DNA from: Candidatus Baldrarchaeota archaeon
Lineage (GTDB): Archaea; Asgardarchaeota; Baldrarchaeia; Baldrarchaeales; DXJG01
NCBI GenBank assembly: GCA_019056805.1
Contig: DXJG01000012.1
Span: 1 to 47,117 of the forward strand
Length of the DNA stretch: 47,117 nucleotides
Direction: 5' to 3'
A program made the position numbers and the translations under genes. Shown piece after piece: positions 26,201 through 34,146 of the stretch. The first letter of the stretch is position 1. Each line of letters starts with the position of its first letter. Under the pieces are notes generated by a model. It was not told where the DNA came from, searched no databases, and was given only the letters and a program-made list of their open reading frames with translations.

Positions 26201-27396
26201 CACTAGGAAATTACCCATGGTTCTGGTATAACTTGAAACTTCCATCTCTACTATGTGAAGGATGTATTATCAACAATGAAATTACTGAAAATGGTATTGG
26301 GATTTTAGTTGAGAACAAAGAATACTACTTTAATGAATTTATACGTATAGCTAACAATACCATTAGCGGAAATCAGGTTGGAATATCGATTTCAAACTCT
26401 GTCGCAAAAATATATGCTAACAACTTTATAGGGAATGAAAAACATGTTGGTCAAGTAAGTGGACCTGTGGAGTTCTACTATGATTGGATTTTAGCGGGAG
26501 AAAGAATAGCCTTAAAGACTATTGGGAACTATTGGGATGACTATAGTGGGTCGGGTAATTATACGGTGACTTCAGAGTACGAAGATATTTATCCCCTCAG
26601 AGAACCTGCGGCAACTTCCTTTACCGGGGATGTAAATGAACCTATAGTTAAAATTTTAAATGTAAGTATTGTTTCTTCTTCTAATGGAATGGTTAAGGTA
26701 AAACTATATTTTGAGACTTGGGATGATACTCTTCTCAGCGGTGCACCGACACCTGATCTTTACTGCTACTTCGCTTTTGGCTCGTTTTGGAGTCCAAATA
26801 TAGAAATGGAGCATAACTGGATTGGAGTAAGCGGGGAGATATTGGCTCCAGAACTTAGTGGAAGGTCTCCTGAAGATGTTTTAAGCTATGTAATTGGGTC
26901 TTGGGTGGCAGAAGTAAATGAGTCCTGGCTGGAAAATATGAGCATAGCGATATATGTAAGTGATATGTATTGTAACTGGGCTCGAAACGACAGTATTAAG
27001 CCTCATGTAACGGTTGTTAGAAGGGATCCCGACGTTGTCTACGAGGCCGATGAAGTCACAATAGAGGCCGCAGTTTTCGATTGGAGCAGAATTGCAAACG
27101 TCACCTTAAGGTATTATGATGGAAGCTCTTTCAAAGAGGTGGTCATGAATTATGATCACCGAAGCGGACTATATGTTGCTAAAATACCTGCTTTGCAAGC
27201 AGGAAAACGCGTAGAATATCAGGTCATTGCTGAGGATATCTATGGAAATCTAGCTGAAAGCAATGTTTATTCGTACGAGGTTAAAGCTGTGGTTCCGCCA
27301 AGTGTAGAAATTCCCGTAGAGTACATAATTGGAGGAGTGGTAAGTGTGGTTGTGGTGGGGACAATAATAGTAATTATAATTCGACGTAGAAGATAG
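23242..27396 (+). CDS. Surface TIM-barrel glycosidase-like / beta-helix protein B
   Basis: A 1384-residue exported paralogue of the protein at 1929-6509, on the opposite strand. In order: signal peptide (LLRFVFIFSLIATLCVC); TIM-barrel-like region with GMAGVEFDGG (E185) and VDGLSYEVDW (E335), the same two Glu as in the paralogue; GATase/GH42-trimerisation-like region (YKAIVLANATHLTDDQVELI, about 510-545); beta-sandwich; beta-helix (about 730-1120) ending in GNYWDDYSGSGNY; one Ig-like domain (about 1253-1350) against two in protein A; membrane helix (IIGGVVSVVVVGTIIVIII) and RRRR tail. Glycosidase activity is a fold-level inference. GGAGGT at 23229-23234 places the start at TTG 23242, not the TTG at 23227 inside the site. 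Confidence 0.87.
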   Translation: MRVGAKLLRFVFIFSLIATLCVCDVMLPFSALSNSHETLSPSSVRYPFSVDIGPIYEDNRLVAYVLYPIRQVYVVDVYKVELPDELNKTSIRVGYLNSMGIEHLDYWNGIDGIGWEAELTRFEEFMKYFNITADKDGRINLAGEPIYHEFYERNLLEVHFARKHWQNVLIEILKMMFDSGMAGVEFDGGIGAYSASGGFFTFDNETMEGFNEYLASKYSEEELRTLFGIENIETFNFREYLNNLGYYDDSTISPDGSEITDPKARALWRELALYHLTCLVDFYKKIRENIDAWENKSGRDFIVLINAPTLHYKTCWGLPINILAVLQYVDGLSYEVDWRSEGNAYPNMTLAPDFRIVTSLSKMIRSWTLPTSGLSPEWALKCIPLDFIAAAELIAVSAKETNPQLPVLIDIDDLKRLEDFSFLIQKNPQLYDQEDYGQIALIYPMASAWYSEEPPTAVIPVDRYISYEGAYYLLADAHYPIDVVVFGDNIWFNRTPSLGELLKYKAIVLANATHLTDDQVELIIDYVESGGILIAIGELGVYNETGAKVSRPELSSLLEGTYSTMHGINVSIHSYGSGTVIHIPENLAWDYFMYRLYYDPDSKNILNGFKSILTSVLPSEIETNLTDRTHIIRYRGKEVENLVFYIVNYEFDFEKRELIKQYNVSFSFKLPSFLAEREIQVKVYSEENTDGELVNFEKDGDWIHISLSEVPVLTIVEVRPYKPKDETTVISEPTTLESETLILSGDLVISSDLVLRDSRIVVNASSWEPISIRVLPGGSLTMINSVIDKEAGNYFVVVEKGAKLYMRNSEVSGAGVWGTLDRSGFVVFADDVVVTGCSFHNSFDAGLLLYNVTYAVVSNNTFRDNRIGLSIVIAGMVNAMGNKYVNNSIGLYATDIIRLKISDSLFLNNGFLGMALKRGNFEIFNTTVKDSLHHGIYVNSGTIKICESIVESNEVGIFVDGSPLAILLGNKVYNNTNIGIWFNQIVSLGNYPWFWYNLKLPSLLCEGCIINNEITENGIGILVENKEYYFNEFIRIANNTISGNQVGISISNSVAKIYANNFIGNEKHVGQVSGPVEFYYDWILAGERIALKTIGNYWDDYSGSGNYTVTSEYEDIYPLREPAATSFTGDVNEPIVKILNVSIVSSSNGMVKVKLYFETWDDTLLSGAPTPDLYCYFAFGSFWSPNIEMEHNWIGVSGEILAPELSGRSPEDVLSYVIGSWVAEVNESWLENMSIAIYVSDMYCNWARNDSIKPHVTVVRRDPDVVYEADEVTIEAAVFDWSRIANVTLRYYDGSSFKEVVMNYDHRSGLYVAKIPALQAGKRVEYQVIAEDIYGNLAESNVYSYEVKAVVPPSVEIPVEYIIGGVVSVVVVGTIIVIIIRRRR

Positions 27397-27716
27397 ATTT
27401 CACTGCATTACAAGTTTTTGAGCGAAAACGTTTACAATTTATTTGACGGCTTTCCCGTCAAAGAATTCTTTACCTACCACAGACAGATACTTCTAATGCT
27501 ATCACAATCCTCTAAGAATTGAATTTAACTTGCTCTCTTTCTTCTACATCTGTCAAGAAAGATATGGAGATAGCTAAAGAGAAAGATATGACGTCTTCTA
27601 TGTTCAATTAGCGGGAGAAAATAAATCAATATTATTAATAGTTGAAATAACAGTATAGAAAAAATCTAGAGATTTTTACAATTCATTTTTCAATCGTTAA
27701 TTTTGTGTTACTATGT
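27397..27716. other. Convergent intergenic region (320 bases)
   Basis: Between the surface-protein gene and nikR, whose transcripts converge here. It holds a hairpin and palindrome (27442-27471) and otherwise AT-rich sequence without a clear gene. Confidence 0.4.
27442..27471. terminator. Hairpin plus overlapping palindrome
   Basis: TTTGACGG-CTTTC-CCGTCAAA forms a perfect 8-base stem (27442-27462), and AAAGAATTCTTT (27460-27471) is a perfect palindrome overlapping its edge. It lies 46 bases after the surface-protein stop. It may be a terminator for one or both converging genes, or a leftover hairpin end of an IS200/IS605-type element; no TnpA or TnpB gene is present. Confidence 0.4.
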
Positions 27717-28115
27717 TTATAGTGGTATGAACATTGTTTTTATTTGTTGTACTCCTCTCATTCCTCTAATTCTGCTTACGAGGTCAAGTATTCTTTTGTG
27801 TTCTCCCTCAGCGATGAAAATATCAAGGCAATATTGTTTACCTATGTGTCTATGTATGTTTTCTACAACTACGTCGTCAAACTCGTGTCTTACCTCGCTT
27901 AATCTTAACTCTATGTCCCTTCTTGCATATTCACGTGTAACCATAATTACTGTGACCACATTTTCGTTTTCGATCTTAGCAATTTCTGCTTCTGCCATTA
28001 AACTTCTTAGAGCGTCTCGAAAAGCTTCAGATCTACTATAATATCCTCTTGATTTTATAAATTCATCAAATTTCTTTAGAAGTTCACTTGGTAAAGTAAT
28101 ACTTACAACTGGCAT
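27717..28115 (-). CDS. nikR: Nickel-responsive regulator NikR
   Basis: A 132-residue ribbon-helix-helix repressor. Residues 1-45 form the DNA-binding domain (SITLPSELLKKFDEFIKSRG, SRSEAFRDALR). Residues 52-132 form the ACT-like metal domain. The nickel ligands of E. coli NikR (H76, H87, H89, C95) are matched at H77, H88, H90 and C96 (VRHEFDD; ENIHRHIGKQYCLDIF), so metal sensing should be intact. It binds as a tetramer to inverted repeats and represses metal-uptake genes when nickel is high. It is divergent from a P1B-type ATPase gene, with a perfect 13-base inverted repeat between them, so it probably controls itself and that pump. GGTGAGAAT lies before the ATG. Confidence 0.92.
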   Translation of the reverse strand: MPVVSITLPSELLKKFDEFIKSRGYYSRSEAFRDALRSLMAEAEIAKIENENVVTVIMVTREYARRDIELRLSEVRHEFDDVVVENIHRHIGKQYCLDIFIAEGEHKRILDLVSRIRGMRGVQQIKTMFIPL

Positions 28116-28126
28116 ATTCTCACCAC

Positions 28127-28198
28127 ATATTAACTTAGTACCTATATACTAATACTACACTAATATTTTTTCCTCCTTTTTCAGCACTAAGTTAATAT
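28127..28198. promoter_or_regulatory. Perfect 13-base inverted repeat between nikR and the P1B ATPase
   Basis: ATATTAACTTAGT (28127-28139) and ACTAAGTTAATAT (28186-28198) are exact reverse complements 46 bases apart, one near each gene of the divergent pair. Between them lies ACTAATACTACACTAATATT. I infer NikR operator half-sites or paired operators; the spacing differs from the compact E. coli operator, so another regulator is possible. Confidence 0.55.
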
Positions 28199-28243
28199 TT
28201 GACTTTTGGAAATTTACATGAGACATATTCTTGGGAGATAAAA

Positions 28244-30199
28244 ATGAATAAGAACGTAGAGAAACATGAGACCTTAGAAATAAGAGAAAGACATGGTGAA
28301 GAGGAAAGGGAAATTTGGATTTTTATAGCTATTGGTCTAGGTTTCACAATATTTTTATCAATATTATTGGATCGCTTGTTTGAAGGAATACCATTAGGCT
28401 TTATAATTCCCGTACTCAATGAGCCAGCAACCGTTACTTCAATACTTTATCATATAGTTGTATTTGTAGTAGGAATTTATGTTGGATATATGGGATTAAA
28501 AGAACTTGTTGTTGAAAAACGTTTTTCAGTTGAATTTTTAATGTCCGTGGCTGCACTAGGTGCATTATATTTAGATTTCCTGTTTGAAGGTGCTACAGTA
28601 CTACTATTATATTCATTATCCGAATATTTTGAAGACTATATTGAGGATAGGGCTAGAAAAACAGTAGAGAGACTTTCAAAATATATGCCTGATCAAGCTA
28701 TAGTATTAGAAAATGGATCAGAAAAAACTATACATGTAAAAGATGTAAAACCTGGAATGACAATATTAGTGAAGCCCGGTGAAAGAATACCTTTAGACGG
28801 CGTTGTGATTGATGGATCTTCCTATGTTGATCAATCTCTTGTAACAGGTGAATCAGTTCCCGTCTTTAAGAAAATGGGAGACACTGTTTACGCAGGAACA
28901 TTAAACACTGATGGAGTTCTTAAAATAAATGTGACTAAAAAGGCTGAAGAAACTCTTGTATCAAGAATTGTGAACCTGGTTTTAGAATCTAGGGAGAGAA
29001 AGGCATCTATTGAAAGATTAATTGATAAATTTGCCCGAGTATATGTGCCTATCGTAGTTTCACTAGCAGCGTTTACGGCGATAGTTATGCCTAGAATTAC
29101 TGGTTCATTTGAAATATGGTTCTATAGATCTCTAATACTTCTTGTTGTCTCTTGTCCAAGTGCTTTCGTAGTATCTGTACCTGCAACCATGTTTACTGCT
29201 ATAACTGCAGCAGCTCGAAAAGGTGTAATAATCAAGGGCGGAGTGTATATAGAGAAGATGGCTAGAGTGAAAACTATGGTTTTTGACAAAACAGGAACCT
29301 TAACTCTGGGTAAATTGAAGTTAAGTGAAATTCACACATTTAATGGACATGATGGAAAACAAGCACTTTTGTATGCAGCGGCACTGGAACAATATTCTAA
29401 TCATCCAGTTGCAGAAGCTATTGTAAATAAAGCATTAGAAGATGGGCTAGAATTCAGAGAACTCGAAGTAAAAGAAGTAAGGGAAATACCTGGAAAAGGT
29501 ATCCTTGGTTTAGTAAATGGAACCCAAGTAATTGTAGGTAACAAGGAGTTATTGAAGGAATATGGTTTTGATCTCGAAGTTTTGAATAAAATATCTGAAA
29601 GGCACGCTAGAATAATTGTTTCAATAAATAACTCGATAATTGCTACTTTCTGTGTTAAGGATGTTGTTAGAGAAGATGCCATAGAGGCGGTTAAAACTCT
29701 TAAGGCATATGGTGTTCGTACAGTAATGCTCACCGGAGACAAAACTGAAGTTGCTGAGGAAATTGCTAAAAAATTGGGTATTAATGAGTTTTATGGTGAT
29801 CTTCTCCCGGAAGACAAGTTGAGGATAGTGGATAAACTTAGAGCAAAAGATAGCTTGGTTGCTATGGTGGGAGATGGAGTAAATGATGCACCTGCATTAG
29901 CTGCTTCAGACGTAGGTATTGCTATGGGAGGGGGAGGCGTTGATGTAGCTTTAGAGTCAGCTGATATCGTGCTTGTTAAAGATGAGTTAATTCAAATTCC
30001 TTACATATACAAGTTGAGTGATAAAGCTGTCAAAATTGCAAAACAAAATATAGTTGCTTCGCTTGGAACCAAGCTTATTTTAGGTGCCTTGGGTTTCTTG
30101 GGATTAATTCCACTATGGTTTGCAGTAGCAACAGGAGATGATGGCGTTACATTATTACTACTCTTAAACACTTTACGTCTCGCTAAGATGAAAATTTAG
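28244..30199 (+). CDS. P1B-type heavy-metal-transporting ATPase
   Basis: A 651-residue membrane pump. There is no N-terminal HMA domain; a charged leader (KHETLEIRERHGEEEREIW) precedes the helices. Visible are the actuator TGES (VTGESVPV), the metal-site motif SCPSAF (C304-P305-S306), DKTGTLT with the phosphorylated D348, the SNHPVAEAI motif that binds ATP, and GDGVNDAPALA (D544). The last helix has ATGDDGVTLLLLLNTLRL, near the Asp used by Zn/Cd/Co pumps. CPS in place of the usual CPC makes the ion uncertain (Ni, Co, Zn or Cd export). The ATG at 28244 has GGGAGAT before it; an upstream TTG at 28199 would overlap the operator. Divergent nikR suggests nickel. Confidence 0.9.
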   Translation: MNKNVEKHETLEIRERHGEEEREIWIFIAIGLGFTIFLSILLDRLFEGIPLGFIIPVLNEPATVTSILYHIVVFVVGIYVGYMGLKELVVEKRFSVEFLMSVAALGALYLDFLFEGATVLLLYSLSEYFEDYIEDRARKTVERLSKYMPDQAIVLENGSEKTIHVKDVKPGMTILVKPGERIPLDGVVIDGSSYVDQSLVTGESVPVFKKMGDTVYAGTLNTDGVLKINVTKKAEETLVSRIVNLVLESRERKASIERLIDKFARVYVPIVVSLAAFTAIVMPRITGSFEIWFYRSLILLVVSCPSAFVVSVPATMFTAITAAARKGVIIKGGVYIEKMARVKTMVFDKTGTLTLGKLKLSEIHTFNGHDGKQALLYAAALEQYSNHPVAEAIVNKALEDGLEFRELEVKEVREIPGKGILGLVNGTQVIVGNKELLKEYGFDLEVLNKISERHARIIVSINNSIIATFCVKDVVREDAIEAVKTLKAYGVRTVMLTGDKTEVAEEIAKKLGINEFYGDLLPEDKLRIVDKLRAKDSLVAMVGDGVNDAPALAASDVGIAMGGGGVDVALESADIVLVKDELIQIPYIYKLSDKAVKIAKQNIVASLGTKLILGALGFLGLIPLWFAVATGDDGVTLLLLLNTLRLAKMKI

Positions 30200-30218
30200 T
30201 TATCAATGAACTCCTTTG

Positions 30219-30947
30219 CTATTTGAATAATAGTTTTTTCAGATTTTCACCAAGCACTTTTCTCTTAGTTTTTTCATTTTCACATGCTTCTTCAATTTTT
30301 GTTAATTCAACACGTATATTCAAGTATGGAAAATCTGAACCAAAAAGTACACGATCCTCATCGACTTCTATCGCCTTAGCTATTGTGCTTGGGAGGACAA
30401 CTGCACTAGTTTCAACATATATGTTTTCATATTTTTCCATCACGCTGATACAAGCTTCTGAAAGATGACCTAAAATTATTGTCAAATCAGGATGTCTTTC
30501 CGCGACCAAAGCTATATATGACGGTGAAGCAAATCCCATGCCACTGTGAAATAGTATGGGAATTCCTAAGTTTTCTGCTTCTTTAAAAAGAGGATCGAAA
30601 GCAGGGTGATCTGGTCTAAAACACTCAACTATGGGATGAAGTTTTAACCCCTTTAACTCTAAATCTTCTATTGCAGTTTTTAATTGTTTAATGGCCTCGT
30701 CTTCGATTCGTGGATCTACACGAGCAAAACCTATCAATCTATCATTATATTTTTTTACTTCATTTGCTATTTCCCTATTTCTTTCGTCGTATTGTTGCCC
30801 AACAGATGGGTTTGCAAAAATCACAGCTTTTCTTATTCCATATTTATCCATTGCTTTAACAATTTCCTCACCGCTGACTGAAGGGTCAAATTTTGGAGTC
30901 CAAGGAGCTGATTTACCACAATGAACATGTGCATCCCATATCTCCAT
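30219..30947 (-). CDS. Amidohydrolase-family metal-dependent hydrolase
   Basis: A 242-residue TIM-barrel protein of the amidohydrolase 2 (TatD/ACMSD-like) group. It has the metal-binding DAHVHCGKS at the N-terminus, GLKLHPI, ILFHSGMGFASP, TIILGHLSEA with the metal His, and VLFGSDFPYLN with the catalytic Asp. It is compact for the family. The substrate cannot be predicted; relatives decarboxylate or hydrolyse small ring compounds. GGGAGGG precedes the ATG. It converges with the P1B ATPase gene (19-base gap) and follows the gamma-glutamyltranspeptidase-like gene on the same strand after 67 bases, so it may be the last gene of that unit. Confidence 0.87.
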   Translation of the reverse strand: MEIWDAHVHCGKSAPWTPKFDPSVSGEEIVKAMDKYGIRKAVIFANPSVGQQYDERNREIANEVKKYNDRLIGFARVDPRIEDEAIKQLKTAIEDLELKGLKLHPIVECFRPDHPAFDPLFKEAENLGIPILFHSGMGFASPSYIALVAERHPDLTIILGHLSEACISVMEKYENIYVETSAVVLPSTIAKAIEVDEDRVLFGSDFPYLNIRVELTKIEEACENEKTKRKVLGENLKKLLFK

Positions 30948-31014
30948 TAAAATCCCTCCCTTTCAATTATAAACATAATTTTGTTTGTATTAAATATCTC
31001 TAACAGGTTTAAAG

Positions 31015-32544
31015 TTAGTAGCCATATGGTAGACCGTCGCCTCGGACATCAGAAATGCCTATTAAAGTTCCATCCTTATATTTATATACTCCTTGAGCTA
31101 CACCAGTCCTTCCAGGATACTTTAACTTTATGTACATTTTATCGTTTGAAGTTTTGTAGCCTTCTTCGACAAGTATTTTTTCTCCGTTCCATAGGAATCT
31201 AGGTGCTTCTAAGGCTTCCCAAACGGGCATTTCATAATCAACTATATTGCTTACGAATAAGGCGTGTTGTTGTGGCCTGAAGTCGCCGCCACTTGCGCCT
31301 AGAGCTGCAAAAACACCTTCATCATCCTCTAAAAGTAAGGCTGAAAGAGTATGAAGTGAGCGTTTTCTTGGTTCTAATTTGTTAGGGCCCTCAAATTTAA
31401 AGTATGATCCACGATTGTTCAATGGAATTCCCAGGTTTTTTACAACTATACGGGATCCAAATGGATGAAATAAGCTTTGAATGGCTGAAACAATATTTCC
31501 CTCTTTATCAGCAATCGCAAAATACGTTGTATCTCCACTACTCAAGTTTAAGTTTTTAGTAGATTGAGGTATTTCTTTTAAAAGTTCTCGGGCAAAGCTC
31601 TTTGAAATGAATTTAGCTAAATCGATGTTAATATATCTTGGATCGCTTAGCTGGTTATCTCGTTCTCTGTAGGCAAGTTTCGCTACTTCTGTCACTAATC
31701 TTATTCTTTTTTCAGAAAAGGGATCGATATTTTTGAGGTTTAACTCTTCTAACATGTTTAACATGAGTAGAGTTGTTGCACCCATACTATTAGGTGGTAT
31801 TTCATAGACACGAATACCGTGGTAGGTTATGGATATTGGTTTACACCATTCAGGTTTGAAGTCGCTAAAATCTGAAACTGAAAAAACTTCTTCTCCCCTA
31901 TTTAGGTAGTTTACTATCTCCTCAGCTATCCAACCCTTATAGAAGACATCTGCCCCCTCATAAGCAATAGATTTTAAAACTTCAGCTAAATTTTTCTGTT
32001 TTAATATTTGCCCAACCTTTGGAGGCCTACCATTAATAAGATAGTTTTCTCGAAACCCCTCATCAGTGAAATTCTCTGCGCCGTACTCTATTGCACGTGA
32101 GAGACTCCAATAAACTGGGAAACCATTCTCAGCAAACTGTATTGGACCCTTAAGTAGTTTATCAAACTCAAGAGAACCAAATTTACTGTGTAATTCTTTT
32201 AATCCGGCAACCAGACCTGGAACAGTTACGGAGAAAGGAGAAAAGGCTGGCATTTCCCCATAACCTAAATTCTTCAGAAATTCAATTGACAACTTTTTTG
32301 GAGCCCAACCACTTGAATTAAGACAATAAATTTTATTTTGCTCGGCAGAATAAAATAGTGTGAAAAAGTCTCCTCCAAGCCCGCCTAAATGCGGCTGAGT
32401 TACAGCTAATGTGAAACTAGTGGCAATGGTGGCATCAAACGCATTTCCACCATTCATTAAAACTTTAACTCCTGCCATAGAGGCAAGAGGGTGCTCAGAA
32501 GCAATAACACCGTTACAAGCTATAAAGGGAGTTTTAAAAACCAT
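31015..32544 (-). CDS. Gamma-glutamyltranspeptidase family protein
   Basis: A 509-residue Ntn-hydrolase of the GGT family, which cleaves gamma-glutamyl bonds (as in glutathione) after autocatalytic cleavage at a Thr. It has the N-terminal ASEHPLASMAGVKVLMNGG and QPHLGGLGGDFF, the self-cleavage/catalytic region SGDTTYFAIAD (T339, T340), GSRIVVKNLGIPLNN, and the C-terminal GASGGDFRPQQH. Classical GGTs read TTH; TTY occurs in the GGT-like archaeal/YwrD-type group, so the substrate may not be glutathione. No signal peptide is present, unlike secreted bacterial GGTs. The ATG at 32544 has AAGGTGG 10 bases upstream; the ATG at 32553 is too close to it. A fragment of a second copy lies at 36586-36645. 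Confidence 0.88.
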   Translation of the reverse strand: MVFKTPFIACNGVIASEHPLASMAGVKVLMNGGNAFDATIATSFTLAVTQPHLGGLGGDFFTLFYSAEQNKIYCLNSSGWAPKKLSIEFLKNLGYGEMPAFSPFSVTVPGLVAGLKELHSKFGSLEFDKLLKGPIQFAENGFPVYWSLSRAIEYGAENFTDEGFRENYLINGRPPKVGQILKQKNLAEVLKSIAYEGADVFYKGWIAEEIVNYLNRGEEVFSVSDFSDFKPEWCKPISITYHGIRVYEIPPNSMGATTLLMLNMLEELNLKNIDPFSEKRIRLVTEVAKLAYRERDNQLSDPRYINIDLAKFISKSFARELLKEIPQSTKNLNLSSGDTTYFAIADKEGNIVSAIQSLFHPFGSRIVVKNLGIPLNNRGSYFKFEGPNKLEPRKRSLHTLSALLLEDDEGVFAALGASGGDFRPQQHALFVSNIVDYEMPVWEALEAPRFLWNGEKILVEEGYKTSNDKMYIKLKYPGRTGVAQGVYKYKDGTLIGISDVRGDGLPYGY

Positions 32545-32630
32545 AGATATCATTCCACCTTATAAAACAACTGTAGGAGTTTATTTTAAACAATCTATAA
32601 AATAAAAATTTTGTTTTTAAAAGTTAGTTG

Positions 32631-33368
32631 TTAGAGAATTCTTTTGCTGGGATATAAGATTTCTTCGATTGATGGACGTGACCAGGTAACATTTTTTAAG
32701 TGTTTTTTAGCTATGGTGGCAGCTTTTTTCAACTCGTCGATTGTTGGGCGTCTCCACGGGAAATTAGGAACTGGCATATATCCTATTATGTGGAAAGGTA
32801 TGTTATCATCTATACTTGCTACAAACTCCGCTATTTTTTCGACTTCACCAACATCTACAAATTTGGGAACTAAAACGGTATTTGTTTTTAGTGTAATTCC
32901 CTTTTGATAACATTTCTCAAAGTTTTCGAGTACCTCTTTATTAGAGAAATTTCCTGTATATCTTCTGTGAGTATCTTCACTAATGGCTTTTATACTCACT
33001 ACGGCGCTCTCTACTCCATCGGGAGGCATTATTGATAAGTTGGTGTGACCAATGCCTACTCTTGCTCCGAGGTTCATTGCAAACTTAGCTATTGCTGGTA
33101 AATGAGGGTTGATAAGAGGTTCTCCGCCTAGAAACTTTACCTTTTCAGCTTTTTCATTCCGGTAATATTCTTCTATTAATTCTATTATCTTGTTTTCTGG
33201 TATTCTTTTGCATTCTTCTCCATTGCATGGATCTTTGATTCTATATGTGCATACAGAGCATGCCCAGTTGCAGCCGAAGTTGTAAATGAACAGGGTTTTT
33301 GTATGTTCCATGTATGTGACTTTTCTAAAGAAGGGGGTTTCGCAACGCCACCATTTCATTTTTATCAT
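32631..33368 (-). CDS. Radical SAM protein
   Basis: A 245-residue radical SAM enzyme. The cluster motif is GCNWACSVCTY (CxxxCxxC), followed by KVKFLGGEPLINP (the GGEP SAM-binding motif) and LKTNTVLVPKFVD. It resembles pyruvate-formate-lyase-activase-like or synthetic 'activating' radical enzymes in length and lacks an auxiliary SPASM domain, though CNGEEC (residues about 48-53) lies just after the cluster. The substrate is unknown. The gene overlaps the ABC ATPase gene by 44 bases and would be co-translated with the importer, which links it by context to a cofactor or metal complex. The start could also be the ATG at 33359, which has GAGATGAT upstream. Confidence 0.83.
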   Translation of the reverse strand: MIKMKWWRCETPFFRKVTYMEHTKTLFIYNFGCNWACSVCTYRIKDPCNGEECKRIPENKIIELIEEYYRNEKAEKVKFLGGEPLINPHLPAIAKFAMNLGARVGIGHTNLSIMPPDGVESAVVSIKAISEDTHRRYTGNFSNKEVLENFEKCYQKGITLKTNTVLVPKFVDVGEVEKIAEFVASIDDNIPFHIIGYMPVPNFPWRRPTIDELKKAATIAKKHLKNVTWSRPSIEEILYPSKRIL

Positions 33369-34146
33369 CTCGTATTGTTTTTAAAGGTAAAATTCCCAGT
33401 ATTTCACCATTTTCTCCCTCAACGATTCTAACATCTATCTTATAGACTTCTCCTATATTTTTGGGTGTGAGGACTTCACTGGGTGTACCAGCTGCAAAAA
33501 TCCTTCCTTCTTTTAACAAGATAATTTTGTCACAGAACCGTGCAGCTAGAGATAAATCGTGTAATGTCATAATAGTAACAAGACTATTTTCAATGGTGAA
33601 TTCTTTTATTACGTCCATTATTTGAAGCTTGTAATTTGGATCGAGATGCGAAGTTGGTTCGTCGAGCAAAAGAACTTTAGGTTGCTGAATAAGTGCTCTT
33701 GCTATATGTATTCTTCTTCTTTCTCCACCACTAACCTCATTTAATCCTCTTTCTAAAAATTCTCGGAGATCTAACTTCTCAATTACATTTTCGACAAGAT
33801 TCGTTGCATTATAATCAAAAAGTTTGAACGTAGTTGTATGAGGGAAACGACCCATAAGTATAGTTTCTAAAACCGTGAATGGTGCAATTACATTTTCTTG
33901 AGTGACTACAGAAATCTTCTTTGCTAATTCTATTCTTGATACTGCTTTAATGTCTCTTCCATCGAGAAGAATCACACCTTGTTTTGGAATAAGTGCTCGG
34001 AAAATACATCTAAGTAATGTTGTTTTTCCAGCACCATTAGGACCAAGAATTCCAAGAATTTCACCCTCTCCTGCCTCAAATGTAATATCTTCTAATACAT
34101 TAACGCTATTGTAGGAGAAAGTAATGTTATGCACCTTCAATATCAT
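33325..34146 (-). CDS. ABC transporter ATP-binding protein (FecE/BtuD-like)
   Basis: A 273-residue ATPase of the iron-chelate/cobalamin importer type. It has Walker A GPNGAGKTT (K41), Q-loop VVTQEN, signature SGGERRR, Walker B VLLLDEPTSHLD and the switch His in LHDLSL. It drives import through the permease encoded just upstream, with which it overlaps by 20 bases, and it overlaps the downstream radical SAM gene by 44. AAAGGTGA lies before its ATG. The family imports siderophores, haem, cobalamin or metal complexes; the sequence alone does not choose. Confidence 0.93.
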   Translation of the reverse strand: MILKVHNITFSYNSVNVLEDITFEAGEGEILGILGPNGAGKTTLLRCIFRALIPKQGVILLDGRDIKAVSRIELAKKISVVTQENVIAPFTVLETILMGRFPHTTTFKLFDYNATNLVENVIEKLDLREFLERGLNEVSGGERRRIHIARALIQQPKVLLLDEPTSHLDPNYKLQIMDVIKEFTIENSLVTIMTLHDLSLAARFCDKIILLKEGRIFAAGTPSEVLTPKNIGEVYKIDVRIVEGENGEILGILPLKTIRDDKNEMVALRNPLL

